From Phytophthora quininea (Eukaryota > Oomycota > Peronosporomycetes > Peronosporales > Peronosporaceae), in NCBI GenBank assembly GCA_011947345.1, contig JAAVTG010000037.1:21757-85756 (forward strand): a stretch of DNA of 64,000 nucleotides. The letters are read 5' to 3'. The position numbers and the translations under genes were made by a program. Below, one piece after another: positions 10,754 through 21,131 of this stretch. The notes under the pieces are model-generated. The model saw only the letters and a program-made list of their open reading frames with translations. It was not told the origin of the DNA and ran no database searches. Within the stretch, counting starts at the first letter, position 1, and every line of letters begins with the position of its first letter.

Positions 10754-13700
10754 CTATCTCTTCTGGTGGTTCACGAAGCGCAGTGCTAGCAGCGACAGCA
10801 CTCGCAAAGCTACGATCCAGAGCATGAGGATGCCAAAGTTCGTCCAGATCTCGCTGTGCTTGACGTGGAACTGGGTGTCGAGGTATTCCTTGACCGTAAT
10901 GGCGTCGCCAAGTTCGGGCGGTGTGCTAGTCATCCGCTGACATCCACGGTCGCTGCCGTCTCCGTCAGCAGGACAGTCCCCAAACACGATGGCGGTCAGA
11001 CTTGCGAAGCTGTAGTGCGACGGAACAATGTCGTAGAGCCACTTGTAGCCGCGCGGGATCGAACCAGCAGGAGGGTTGTATCCCATGAGCAAGACCAACA
11101 AGTTCTGGATGATCACCACAAACACCGTCGCCACCTCCAGACTCGGCAGGGAGTAGGCCAGGAACTGTCCGAGATAGGCTTCCAGCAGCACAATGATCGA
11201 CAAGTTGACCCAATACGTCAAGAACTCGGCCACGCCGGTAAACCCCACCATCGGAAAGAAAATCGCCAAGAAGAGCATGGTAGACGCAAAGCAGTACGGG
11301 ATCTCGACCAACGTGGCGCCGATAAAGTACCAGAACGCGTTGTACGTCTGCGTTGCTCGTTCGCGATAGAACGCTGCTCGCTCTTGGCATGTAATGGGCA
11401 GCACGCTGCCGAACGTGATGAATGTAATGTACGAGGTCGTCATGTAGATCATGCCCAGTCCAGAGTTGATCCCTTGGTACGACGTGTACTCGGCGCCAAC
11501 GAACGTGATCCCGAACACGATTCCAAGCAGCACAGCAATGACACATCGTGTCAAGTTGTACGACGGGGTCCGCCAGTAAAACGCAAAGAATCGCTTGACC
11601 AAGAACGCTGCCTGAGTCCAATTGCTGGCAGCGCGTTTGTGGTGGAACGACACTTCTGGGAGTCGTGGAGACGGTCGTGTCACGCCGTCTTGGTCCAAGC
11701 CTGTCTGTAGCTGACGATACAGCTCGCTGGACTTGAACAGAGCCGCAAAATCTGTGCTATCTGCGTGGCCATTCCCGACGCCTGCGCCAATGACTTCCAA
11801 CATCCAGGTCGCTGGATTATACCCTACTTGGAGTTGGGCTACCCTGTCGATTGAAGAAAAGTACTCGATCAACTTGGATGACTTGAACCCGAGCTCACCG
11901 AAAAACACCATCACTCCGCCGCGCTTGAGTAGCAGCAAGCTGTCGAACACTTCAAACACAAGTGTAGATGGTTGGTGGATCGTGCAGACGACGGTTCTTC
12001 CAGTGTCGGCCACTTTGCGAACGCCTTCCATGATCAGCTTGGCTGACCGAGAATCTAGTCCACTGGTAGGCTCGTCTAGGAAGAGCACACTTGGCTGAGC
12101 TGCAAGCTCCACGCCAATGGTCAGACGCTTCATTTGCTCTGTGGAGCTGCCGCGAATGATCTGGTCTGCAATGGGTAGTAGTCCTAAAAGCTCCAAGCTC
12201 TCGTTCACAGAGTCATACTTCTTGCTATCAGGGACGTCAGAACCCTGCCGCAAGAACGCACTAAACGTTAACGCCTCGCGGAACGTCGATCCCTCTGAGT
12301 GGATGTCCATCTGCTCGCAGTAGCCCGTGCACCGCCGAATAGCGACTTCTGTCGCTGGATAACCATTGAGAAGGATTTCACCTCGAATGTTGCCTCCAGT
12401 CTTCCGCCCAGCGATCACGTCCATGAGTGTCGTCTTGCCAGCTCCAGAAGACCCCATCAACGCCGTCATGGAACCAGGCACAGCGTATCCGCTAATGCCC
12501 TTCAGCAAGTCGATGGAGGCTTTGGGGTGGGCAGAATCCGGGACCGAGTACCACAAATCTCGAAATGCTAAAGTGACAGGAACAAAGTCCTTCTCGGGTG
12601 GCTGCAGCATTGGCACCACCACTCCAGCTTTTGGTGTAGTCATCAGACCGTACTCGGTCGTCGCTGAGGATGATTCCGTGGCAGCACTGGTGTCTTTCAA
12701 AGTCGTAGAAATGTTACTAGGACTTTCGTAGCGCCAGTACTCCAACACGAGGCAAGCGACCCCCATGCAGCCGATGTAGAATCCGATTTCAAAGACGATT
12801 CCGAGCCACAGCCAAGTCCGCTGCGTCGGCACGTCAAAAGAGCTTAGCGAGTATTCGCCCATCGTCATCCCGTACTCAGCGCAGTAGTTCACCGCGTTGT
12901 ACACGCACACGATAAATCTCTTGTCTGTGTACTGGTTTACTGAAAGCGCACGAATGCCCCATGCCAACGGACTGATCCAGTACATCCAAATCAAATAGTC
13001 CGGAATGTGGCCTTTCGTGATCGTGAAGCCCGAGAACAACGTGAAGAGCAGCAGCGCGAGGTTCGAACTCGACGTTGCGACGTTCATGTTTGGAGAGACC
13101 ACAGCCAACATGAAGAACCAGGCTGCGAACAGCATGTACGTCAGGAACAGGATCAACTCAAACAGCAGATACCCGGCTGCAGTCGGCACGAACCCACACA
13201 TCCAATACATGATGGAGCCGTACACCAGCGCCTCGAGCAACGCCAGCGGGAGTTGGCTCATGGGCATCGCAAGAACAAACGACGAGGACCGGAAAAGTTG
13301 GCGCCGCGCTGCTTGTAAAACACTTGTCGAATCGACATGAAGGTCGGCACTTGCGCCGACTGCCCCATCATCATGAAGTTGATCGCCACGTAGAGCACAC
13401 CCATGACCACTTGTGCGTCAGTCTCGTCAAACTGGAAGAAGGTGCTGGCGTTCAATAGTCCGAGAAAAACGCACATGAGGAAGCGGCTTCGTAGTAAGGC
13501 CCGGTTGCGCATCGTCACCGTCAATTGCCGCCTTGTGAGCGTTAACGCTCCTTGCCAGAAGTTCTGGTGGAACTCTGGCAGCGGATCCACATGCTGTTGG
13601 TTATCCTCGATGAGTTGAGGATTCAGTGGGGCATCCAATTCCCCAGCATTCGTAAATGAATGTCGGATCTCTCAAACGCTTCGGCGAATTCGCTGGGGTC

Positions 13701-14837
13701 TACAGGAACCGAGACAGACCCGTATTGGAATTGTTTGTTAGTGCCGAGATCCATCAAGAAGTCGGCCACATCGCGGTTCGGAGGACATTTGAAACCCAAA
13801 CTCTCAAAGTATCCCAGCACTTGGTGACGAGGCCCATGGTATATGACGTAGCCGTCATTCAGCAGGATGAGGTCGTCGAACAGCTCAAACACCTCCGGAG
13901 GCGGCTGCAGCAAGGAAATCACGACAGTTTTACGGAGCTTCTTGGCCAAGCTGCGCTGTGTCGAAACAATGTCGAATGTCGCGGCGCTGTCCAAGCCGGT
14001 GCTGATCTCGTCCATCAGCATCACGTCTCGGTTTCCAAAGGCCATCTCTCCAGTTGTCACGCGTTTGCGCTCGCCACCAGAAACGCCACGAAGCATGGCG
14101 TTGCCAACGACGGTATCTTGGCATTTGTCAAGCCCTAGCTGTCGGATAATCACGTCAGGGTGGTGCTTATACATGGCGCGAGCTGCCTCCAGAGCAGTAC
14201 GATTCTCTTCAGATGAGCCCGCAACGAATTGCTGTTCGACACGTTTCGGCAGGCCGCCACCGCTACACGCGTGAGCAAATTCAAGCGTCTCCTTCACTGA
14301 GAGCGTCGGGAAATGCGTATCGTGCTGATCCACGTACGACACGAACTGGGGAAGTCGCTTACGGAGTTTATCTTGAGGAGTGCCGTTGTACATCACTTGG
14401 CCTTTCACAGGAACGTGGTTATCCGCTGGGAATCTCCCGCTCAAGGCTTTCATGAATGACGACTTTCCGGAGCCTGGTTGGCCAAGAACCAGCGTGATTG
14501 AGCCTGGTTTGAGCACCCCGCTCATTTGTCGAAGAATGTGCTTCTGCACAGTGTGCTTCTTGGCGTTCAGACTGACGAGCCACATCTTGACGGTGTTGGG
14601 GATTGTCGGAAGTGCCAGACTCGTTTGGCTCTCGTCCTTCACGACAACCTCCGCCGTGATAGCCAGGTCTCGAAAGCGAACTTCCATCTGTGGCAACGGT
14701 TTTCCGAGAGCTGTCTCCAAGCAGGACGATACGTGGTTGTGTAGAGCAACCGATCCCTGCGCCATGAGCGATTCGCCACTGTCGTAGCCAATTCGAGGCG
14801 AGGTCATCGACTTTGCTTCATCTTTCGGCTGCTGCAT
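10754..14837 (-). CDS. Full-size PDR-type ABC transporter (ABCG, NBD-TMD-NBD-TMD)
   Basis: Pleiotropic drug resistance transporters are plasma-membrane ATP-driven exporters of hydrophobic compounds. Order: NBD1 with Walker A GQPGSGKSS, signature VSGGERKRV and Walker B VMLMDEIST; first membrane domain; NBD2 with GSSGAGKTT, EQMKRLTIGVELA and LFLDEPTSGLDS; second membrane domain ending near WTNFGILMLW. The frame is interrupted twice, at 13637-13638 (T run in the sense strand, after the LGN of the NBD1 tail) and 13293-13296 (T run, within GANF). One extra T at each place restores a continuous 1361-residue protein, the normal size for the family, with family-typical sequence across both joins. I start at the ATG at 14837; the frame upstream is open but has no nearer ATG. 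No intron is needed. Confidence 0.9.
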
Positions 14838-15304
14838 TGCGGGGTGACACACCGTTGATGCTCGACTAGTGATGAAATGCTGAGGAGATGTTGCTGGCTG
14901 TGAGCAGAAGTACAAATGAGGATTTCCTTACTCCCAAATGGCACAACAAGTTGAAGCGGGCGACCAAACCATTTCCCACCTTGTTTTGGCAGTTTTGCGG
15001 GCCATGTGCATCATCCAAGTGCAATCATAAACTGGTCGTGGTGCACTCATAAACAACCCAGGCCCCACAAGCACGGCTCTATAGCATGTGCAGCCGCTAG
15101 CACGCGAGCTACATGGCTAAATCGACAAGTAGTTGCGACCAGTCTCAAAGAAATTGTGCTCTCGGAAGTAAACTCTGCGAGTCACGTGAGCAGCTGCAAA
15201 TTCGAAGATGTTCTCCAACGCGTGTTGGTTCAACACAGGTAGCGGCGTCTGGTGTTTCCGCTTCTTGTACCCCACGACTTCATCGTATTGTGACCCCATG
15301 ACAC
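14838..15304. other. Intergenic spacer
   Basis: Presumed promoter of the ABC transporter plus the 3' flank of the next minus-strand gene. I see no gene or repeat in it. Confidence 0.4.
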
Positions 15305-17384
15305 TCAAAAAGCGGCTTTGCAGTCGACGCCAACAGGAGATTCGACCACTGGCAGCGACTCGAGGTGGTGCGCCTTAAATTCGTTGAAATGAACCATGTA
15401 AGGTCTCCCGGTAACAATATCCAGGTACTCGAGCGCAGTATTCATCTCCAGCATTCTTAGGAGCTTCCTAAACCAGTCGTTAGACATATACCCGGACGCC
15501 GTGTGACCCATCCGAACTCGCAGACGTCGAGCACACATGGTCAGCGGACTCTCTGGATCAGCGAGGGCTTTTGCGATGCCGCCGACGTCATTCAATGAGA
15601 GATGCATCGCGTCGTGCAGTGCCAAGTCCCTGTAATTGCCGTCTCGAAGGCAGAATCGCATCTCGAGGGAGGGAGTGCAGATGGCTAGCTCGATCAGCTT
15701 GGGGCAGCTCGCCACGATGCCGGCCAGCTCACAGGTATTAAAGCTCTCAAACTCCAGCGTTAAATGCATCAACGACGCACCAATGAGTGTTAGTAAAGCT
15801 TGTAGAGTTTTCGGGTGCGGGTCTTCGCCAAACTTGATCGACAGCGTCGTGACTCCAGCCAGACCATTCGATGGCAACTCCACTGCTCTGTGGCGAAGAC
15901 TGGATTGCTGGACTTGGCACTTGCCAAAACCTGGAATTAAAACATCGAGCAGGCCGCTATCGTCAGGCTCGCTCAGCAGCCGTACACCGACAATGTCCCT
16001 CGCCACTCGAAACGTGGTAGCGTAGGCTTCATTAAAATACATCGGCTGCAGTCGGATGGGTGAGTTGGCTTTTACACTAATGTCCACGGAGGCATCAGAC
16101 GGCAGGGTCGTGCAGCCGAGAAGAGCTTCCTCCGGACCGTCCGTCGCTAATACCTCGGCCATAGCCTCGACAGCTTCGTCCGTAATGATAGCGTTGCGAA
16201 GACTAAGATTCTTCAGACACGAGTGCAGACGCGCTTTCTCCGAGAAACAGGCAAACGTTATCCACTGCCATCTCCAGCGACAAAGCTCCCAGTCTCCATC
16301 GTCACTGTCGTCTCCGTCGTCCATTTCGAGCTCGAGAGAGAGTCGTGTGGTGGTCTGGTTCACTGCAACAGCCGAGCACATGCGTTCAAACACCCAGTGC
16401 CGCATTGCCTCGCAATCAAAGTGAAGAGACTTGAGTGAAAGTTGATTCGCGTGGCCATATGTGGCTGCTAGCGGCCCAGTCATCGTCGTCGCCTCAAAGT
16501 CGTACTCTCCTTCACGTCGCTTCGTGCCGCCAAACAACCCCACGCATATCTGCCGACCGTCTCTCGAGCAGCAGTTAGACCGCCATTAAACGCCAAGGAC
16601 TGGTGCAGTTCCTGCCGCAGAGTTAGTCCAGAGAATCGGATCCCATCATGGGCAAAGCTTTCCATTAGCTCGGCTATCTCGGCACTGAGTCGGACGTCTC
16701 GGAGATCCAGCAGGATGTCCTCTAACACGAAAGTGACGCTCAGAGGAGCTCCGCTTCTTTCAAAGTAGTTTTGCCATTGCATTCGGATGGATCTAACCCT
16801 CTTCTGTAAATCCCGGAGATACTCCATCATCTTATCGGTACTTTCAGTGATCCAAGGCCCAAGCTGGATCGTGACTGGGACCTCAATCTCAGTCGAACCA
16901 GCGGAATGTTTCCCACCCGCTAGAGCTGCGACCCTCGACAGAGCCTCCTTGTACTCCACACTCGCAGCAAAGTGTTGCTTTGTGTTGCAGAACGCCTCGA
17001 TCCCATTCAACAAGTCTCCGTCTGTATCCGGGTCGCTAACCAATGCAAGCTGGAACCGTGGCATGAACTCCTCCTCGAAGAGCTCTTCCTGGCTCTTAAT
17101 TTCCAGCTTTGCGTGGTCCACCAGCAGCCGCTTCCAGGCAGCATTGTCGACGTGAGCAACAGCCGCTAGCAGTCCCAAACTCTCACGCAATTCCTTCATC
17201 GAAGTCTCGAATTCCGCTTGGTCGTAGTCTTCGTCGTCGGGCTCTGGGGGCTCGGTAGCTGCACTTGGATCCCTCGATAGCTCTGTCCACGCGCGTCCTC
17301 CATCAAGCCCGTCACATACCGCAGTCGGTAGGCAGGAAACCTGCACCAAGGCTCCAGGAAGCTCCACACCCAGTCGTCCTCCAT
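15305..17384 (-). CDS. Oomycete leucine-rich-repeat-like (RNI-type) protein
   Basis: A large protein of a kind common in oomycetes whose function I cannot name. The C-terminal half has loosely repeated leucine-rich segments, e.g. LKNLSLRNAIITDEAVEAMAEVL, LMHLTLEFESFNTCELAGIVASC and LIELAICTPSLEMRF, as in ribonuclease-inhibitor-like folds. The N-terminal half is acidic and helical. The frame breaks twice: at the GGG of 17369-17371 just after the start (sense MEDDWG-VELPG) and at the GGGG of 16538-16541 (AWG-LFGGTKRR). Adding one G at each restores 693 residues. The start ATG at 17384 is only 39 bases beyond the stop of the upstream ankyrin gene on the same strand. A pseudogene is possible, but the break pattern matches the sequence-error pattern seen across the window. 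Confidence 0.65.
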
Positions 17385-17423
17385 TACTTAAGCCTTTCTA
17401 TGGAATGATTTGATCAGTCAAAG

Positions 17424-19040
17424 TCAAAGTCCGCGCCATCGATTTCCGAGTCGTCGTCGCCGGTCGAACGCATTGACTGCTTCGTATCTGGCGAGCGATC
17501 GACGTGGACGTTGGTCGGACTTGCGCGCAGAGAGCTCCTCGAGACCGGATGCCAGCCGCGATCCGAAGCAACGCAGCGACTTCGACGTACCCTCCAGCGA
17601 CAGCTCGAGACAAGGGGTCTCTCCCATCGCGTTCTTGGCAACGGGCGAAGCTCCACTTGACAGCAGCACGCGGACGACTTCGAGACGTCCCTGGGTAGCA
17701 GCCAGCAGCAGTGGCGTATCTCCGATGCAGCTTTGAGCTTCGACATTGGCCTGGTGTTTCAAGAGCAGGTGAACGACATCGATTCGACCTCGTAATGCAG
17801 CTGTGGACAACGCCGTATACCCGCGCGTTCGGTTGGGAGCGTCCACGAACGCCCCGCTCTCCAGCAAGACACGAACGACTGCAGCGCGACCGTTGCGAGC
17901 GGCGATCTCAAGCGGTCGATTCCCGTCGCCGTTGACTGCTTCGACGGACGCGCCGCGGTTCAACAGGAGCTTGACGATATCTGTGAAGCCTCTCTTCGCA
18001 GCCGCCATCAGCGGCGTGTAGCCCCTCCACCCTGCAGCGTCGACAGCAGCCCCACCAATATCCAGCAACAGTTCACACACCGCCTTGTGCCGCTTTGACG
18101 CCGCCAAGAACAAGGCCGTGCAGCCCTTGCCGCTCTTCATGTCGACGGCGTCGACGTCGAGCTTTAGCACCAACGGAAGCAGCTCCTTCACGATGTAGGC
18201 GTGGCCTTGGACGGCCGCGTACATTAGTGGAGTGAGGCCTTTCACCCTGTCGCGTGCGTTCAAGTCGTCCCCAGCACGTAAGAGCTCCCGAACGACCTCC
18301 AGACGGCCGTTGCCGGTCGCGAAGTGAAATGCTGAGAGACCGGAATTGCAGTGCAGATCAAGCCTCGCCCCTCTAGCCAGCAGCAGCTCCACGAACGCGA
18401 GCTGGCCGTTGCGAGCCGCGTACATGAGCGGCGTCATCCCTTCAGCATCGGTAGTGTCGACCTTGGCGCCGGCTCCGAGTAGAAGGCGAGCGAGGGTGAG
18501 TCGACCGCGTTGCACCGCAGTGCTCAATACGGTGGCGCCGCTGGGGTTCTCGATCTCCAGCTTCGGCCGTCGAGTCAATAGCGTCTGCACTGCGTTGACG
18601 TGCGCTCCCTGTACTGCGAGCATTAACGGCGTGCAGTTGTTTGCGTCGGTGCGGTCGATTGCAGCCCCGTTGGTCAGTAGCAAGTGACACATCTCGAACT
18701 TTCCGTTGGCGGCAGCTACATGGAGTGCAGTGCCGCCTTCCGCGTTCCTCGAGTCAACAGCGACGCCCTGACCAAGCAGACAGCGGACATTGCCGGTGTG
18801 GCCCCTCCCCGCTGCCAAAATCAACGCGGTCGTGTACGTTCTCGGGCTCCGCGCATCGAACGAGACCAGACCTTCGTCCTTCAGCACACGCAGCACGTCC
18901 GATTGGGTCCGAGCCACCGCGAGTTTCTGCGCAGTGCTGTGTCTGCGGTCGAGCGAGTTGAGTGTGAATCGGTTGCATTCCAAGTCGACGATCGCAGACA
19001 GCGGCGTCCAGCCGTCGACGCTCACGGAGTGTCGGCTCAT
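17424..19040 (-). CDS. Ankyrin-repeat protein (about a dozen repeats)
   Basis: 538 residues in one exon from the ATG at 19040. From about residue 60 to 500 it is almost entirely ankyrin repeats, recognisable by the G-TPLMxAA--G and V--LL--GA-V signatures (TALHVAAANG, TPLMLAVQGA, TPLMYAARNG, TPLMAAAKRG, TALSTAALRG, TPLLLAATQG). Ankyrin arrays are protein-binding scaffolds; no second domain shows the partner or role. The frame stays open upstream of 19040 but that extension looks non-coding. The C-terminus is uncertain: another frame over the last ~110 bases would give a more natural acidic end (GDDDSEIDGADFDFD, stop at 17414), which would need a change other than a single added base. Confidence 0.8.
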   Translation of the reverse strand: MSRHSVSVDGWTPLSAIVDLECNRFTLNSLDRRHSTAQKLAVARTQSDVLRVLKDEGLVSFDARSPRTYTTALILAAGRGHTGNVRCLLGQGVAVDSRNAEGGTALHVAAANGKFEMCHLLLTNGAAIDRTDANNCTPLMLAVQGAHVNAVQTLLTRRPKLEIENPSGATVLSTAVQRGRLTLARLLLGAGAKVDTTDAEGMTPLMYAARNGQLAFVELLLARGARLDLHCNSGLSAFHFATGNGRLEVVRELLRAGDDLNARDRVKGLTPLMYAAVQGHAYIVKELLPLVLKLDVDAVDMKSGKGCTALFLAASKRHKAVCELLLDIGGAAVDAAGWRGYTPLMAAAKRGFTDIVKLLLNRGASVEAVNGDGNRPLEIAARNGRAAVVRVLLESGAFVDAPNRTRGYTALSTAALRGRIDVVHLLLKHQANVEAQSCIGDTPLLLAATQGRLEVVRVLLSSGASPVAKNAMGETPCLELSLEGTSKSLRCFGSRLASGLEELSARKSDQRPRRSLARYEAVNAFDRRRRLGNRWRGL

Positions 19041-19715
19041 GGCAAGGGGTCGAGACGAGGAATGCGACCAGACCTGCATGGAGGCAAGGGTCGATGCAAG
19101 ACGACGACAGCAAGAACCGCGGATGGTTCCTGCGCATTTTCGAAGCCAAGAACTCATGGAGTGGAAGGCCCCTAGGGCAACAGTCCAGTGGCATCGGATG
19201 TCGCGAGCGTGGTGGTGAAATGGAATCGAGTCGATGCAGACCGTACTGGCGGTCCATCGAAGGCGTGCTCCTCGAAAAGGCGTTCCCAATATTCGTTCGA
19301 GTGCCACCTACATGCCGCTCACCGAGTGCGTGCTACAATTTCTAGCCCAACAAATCAGTCGTTGGTAGCCAGCCGGAAGTGCTTGGTTCGTGAGCACGAC
19401 GATCCTCTCGGCCGTGGAGGCCAAGGGAGGAATGGAGCGGATCGAAAACATCGTCGGCCTGCCTTGTCGAGCTGATGGTCCGCTTGAAGCTGTGGCGGTA
19501 TGAAGGGCGTTAAATCAAGTGGAAGGTCCGAGGCGTTCGCGATCAGCGGATGATCGGGCGGTGACTCAACTCGCCTCTACTTTTCCGGCGGGAAGGCTAC
19601 TCTTCAATCACGCCAACACCAAGTACCGACGATCTCTCGTTGCATTGAAGACACGTTCTGAGTCGCTACCGATATTACTTTGGCTACTACGCATACACAC
19701 GACGCTCGACAGCAC
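19041..19715. other. Intergenic between two minus-strand genes
   Basis: Contains the upstream flank of the ankyrin gene and the 3' flank of the first GPH transporter. I see no gene, RNA or repeat here. Confidence 0.4.
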
Positions 19716-21131
19716 TTACAGGCTGTACATCTTGATCTTCATGAAGATGGCGGCGGTCAGGAAGCCCAGGGTGGTCATGATCCCACCCAGGAAGACCGGC
19801 AGCTTGTACCCCATAGAGGTGTTGACGATGGCCGTGCCGATGGCGAAGTTGAGAAGTTGGCCAAAGCAGTTGGCCGAGTTGAGTGCGCCCACATACATGC
19901 CAATCTCGATGTCGTCGCCCATGACGTGGATGATCACCGGCACGATGCACGAGAACCAAACGGAAGAAGTCATGCCGCAAATGGCCACGACGAACACGTC
20001 GAAGCCCTTGTTGGTGACCCAGGCCATGATGAGCAGGAACATTTGAGGCACCGTGGACATGGTGAGCACCCACTTGAGACCGAGCTTGCTCACGAGGAAC
20101 GGGATGCACCACGAGTAAATGTAGCCGACAATGTTGTAGAACAGGTCGGCGTTGCCGCCGGCCAGACTGACGCCGTCGTTGTAGGCGTTCTGTTCCTCCG
20201 TGCACGGGTCGCAGGAATCGGCATTCGTTGCTGAGCCGCCGTACACTTCAAGTCCGAAGAACTGACCCTTGTTGCCGTTGTAGGCCGTGTAGCCGTACTG
20301 CACGAAGAAGAAGCCGATGGCGTACACAACGAGCACCTTGGGCAGCGTCTTGACGCCGAGCCACACCGAGTAGAAGGCGTTGTACACCTGGGTCCACGCA
20401 GACACCTGTTCCACCTTGCTGGGGTCAAGCGGAGTCTCGTGCGCGAAGATGGTGGCGACAGCGACGCACACGATCATAATGACGGACAGCGTGCCCATGA
20501 ACCAGTGCATCGATCGGTACGCAGCACCGAAGGCGTCAATGTAGACAGCGACGACGATGGAGCCGAGCGTCGACCAGGCTTGACCGAGAGCAGCTCCCGT
20601 GGTTTGACGGTCGCCGGCGAAGTCGGCCACCAACAGCATGGCTGGAGTTTGCACGACGTTGACGGTGATGTCCATCCAGGCGTAGAAGAAGATGGTGAAC
20701 ACGGACGTCCACGTGCGGTTGTCCGTGCCCGAGTCGCCGAGAGCCTCGCCAATGTCGCTAGTGTAGCCCATGGCGATCCAGCAGATGACACTGAGGATAC
20801 CAGCGACGACGAGGTAGGGGCGACGGCGACCGAAGCGGGAGGTGGTGCGGTCACTGAAGACGCCGATACTGGGGCCGACGATCACGCCGACGATGGGGCC
20901 GATGAACTGCGTGGCTTGCACGGCGGAGTTGGAGAGCATCGTCGACAAGTATGGGCCCAAGGCGGCCCACTGAGCGGACCACGCCATGTTGATGGCCATT
21001 CGAGGCATCGACACGGCCAGCAGCAGCCAAATGGACGGGTGGCCTAGCGGTTGGTCATCGCCGCCAGCGATGGAGCCAGGCTTGGGCGAGGCGTGCAGGT
21101 CGTAGCCTGCCGCGCTTTCGAGGTCCTTCAT
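19716..21131 (-). CDS. GPH/sucrose-transporter-like MFS sugar:cation symporter, copy 1
   Basis: 471 residues, single exon, about 12 membrane segments. The loop between segments 2 and 3 carries SDRTTSRFGRRRPY, the MFS motif A in the form typical of plant sucrose transporters and the glycoside-pentoside-hexuronide family, which move sugars with protons across the plasma membrane. An extracellular Cys-containing loop (NADSCDPCTEEQNAY) lies between the two halves. The start is the ATG at 21131 (MKDLES). The frame extends further upstream but without membrane-protein character. The copy at 24461-25881 is a close paralogue in the opposite orientation. The substrate cannot be told from sequence. Confidence 0.88.
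   Translation of the reverse strand: MKDLESAAGYDLHASPKPGSIAGGDDQPLGHPSIWLLLAVSMPRMAINMAWSAQWAALGPYLSTMLSNSAVQATQFIGPIVGVIVGPSIGVFSDRTTSRFGRRRPYLVVAGILSVICWIAMGYTSDIGEALGDSGTDNRTWTSVFTIFFYAWMDITVNVVQTPAMLLVADFAGDRQTTGAALGQAWSTLGSIVVAVYIDAFGAAYRSMHWFMGTLSVIMIVCVAVATIFAHETPLDPSKVEQVSAWTQVYNAFYSVWLGVKTLPKVLVVYAIGFFFVQYGYTAYNGNKGQFFGLEVYGGSATNADSCDPCTEEQNAYNDGVSLAGGNADLFYNIVGYIYSWCIPFLVSKLGLKWVLTMSTVPQMFLLIMAWVTNKGFDVFVVAICGMTSSVWFSCIVPVIIHVMGDDIEIGMYVGALNSANCFGQLLNFAIGTAIVNTSMGYKLPVFLGGIMTTLGFLTAAIFMKIKMYSL

Noticed and set aside
10754..14837. ABC transporter as three separate genes
   Set aside because: The pieces are consecutive parts of one PDR transporter, the internal 'starts' are not at domain borders, and one base at each junction restores the family length.
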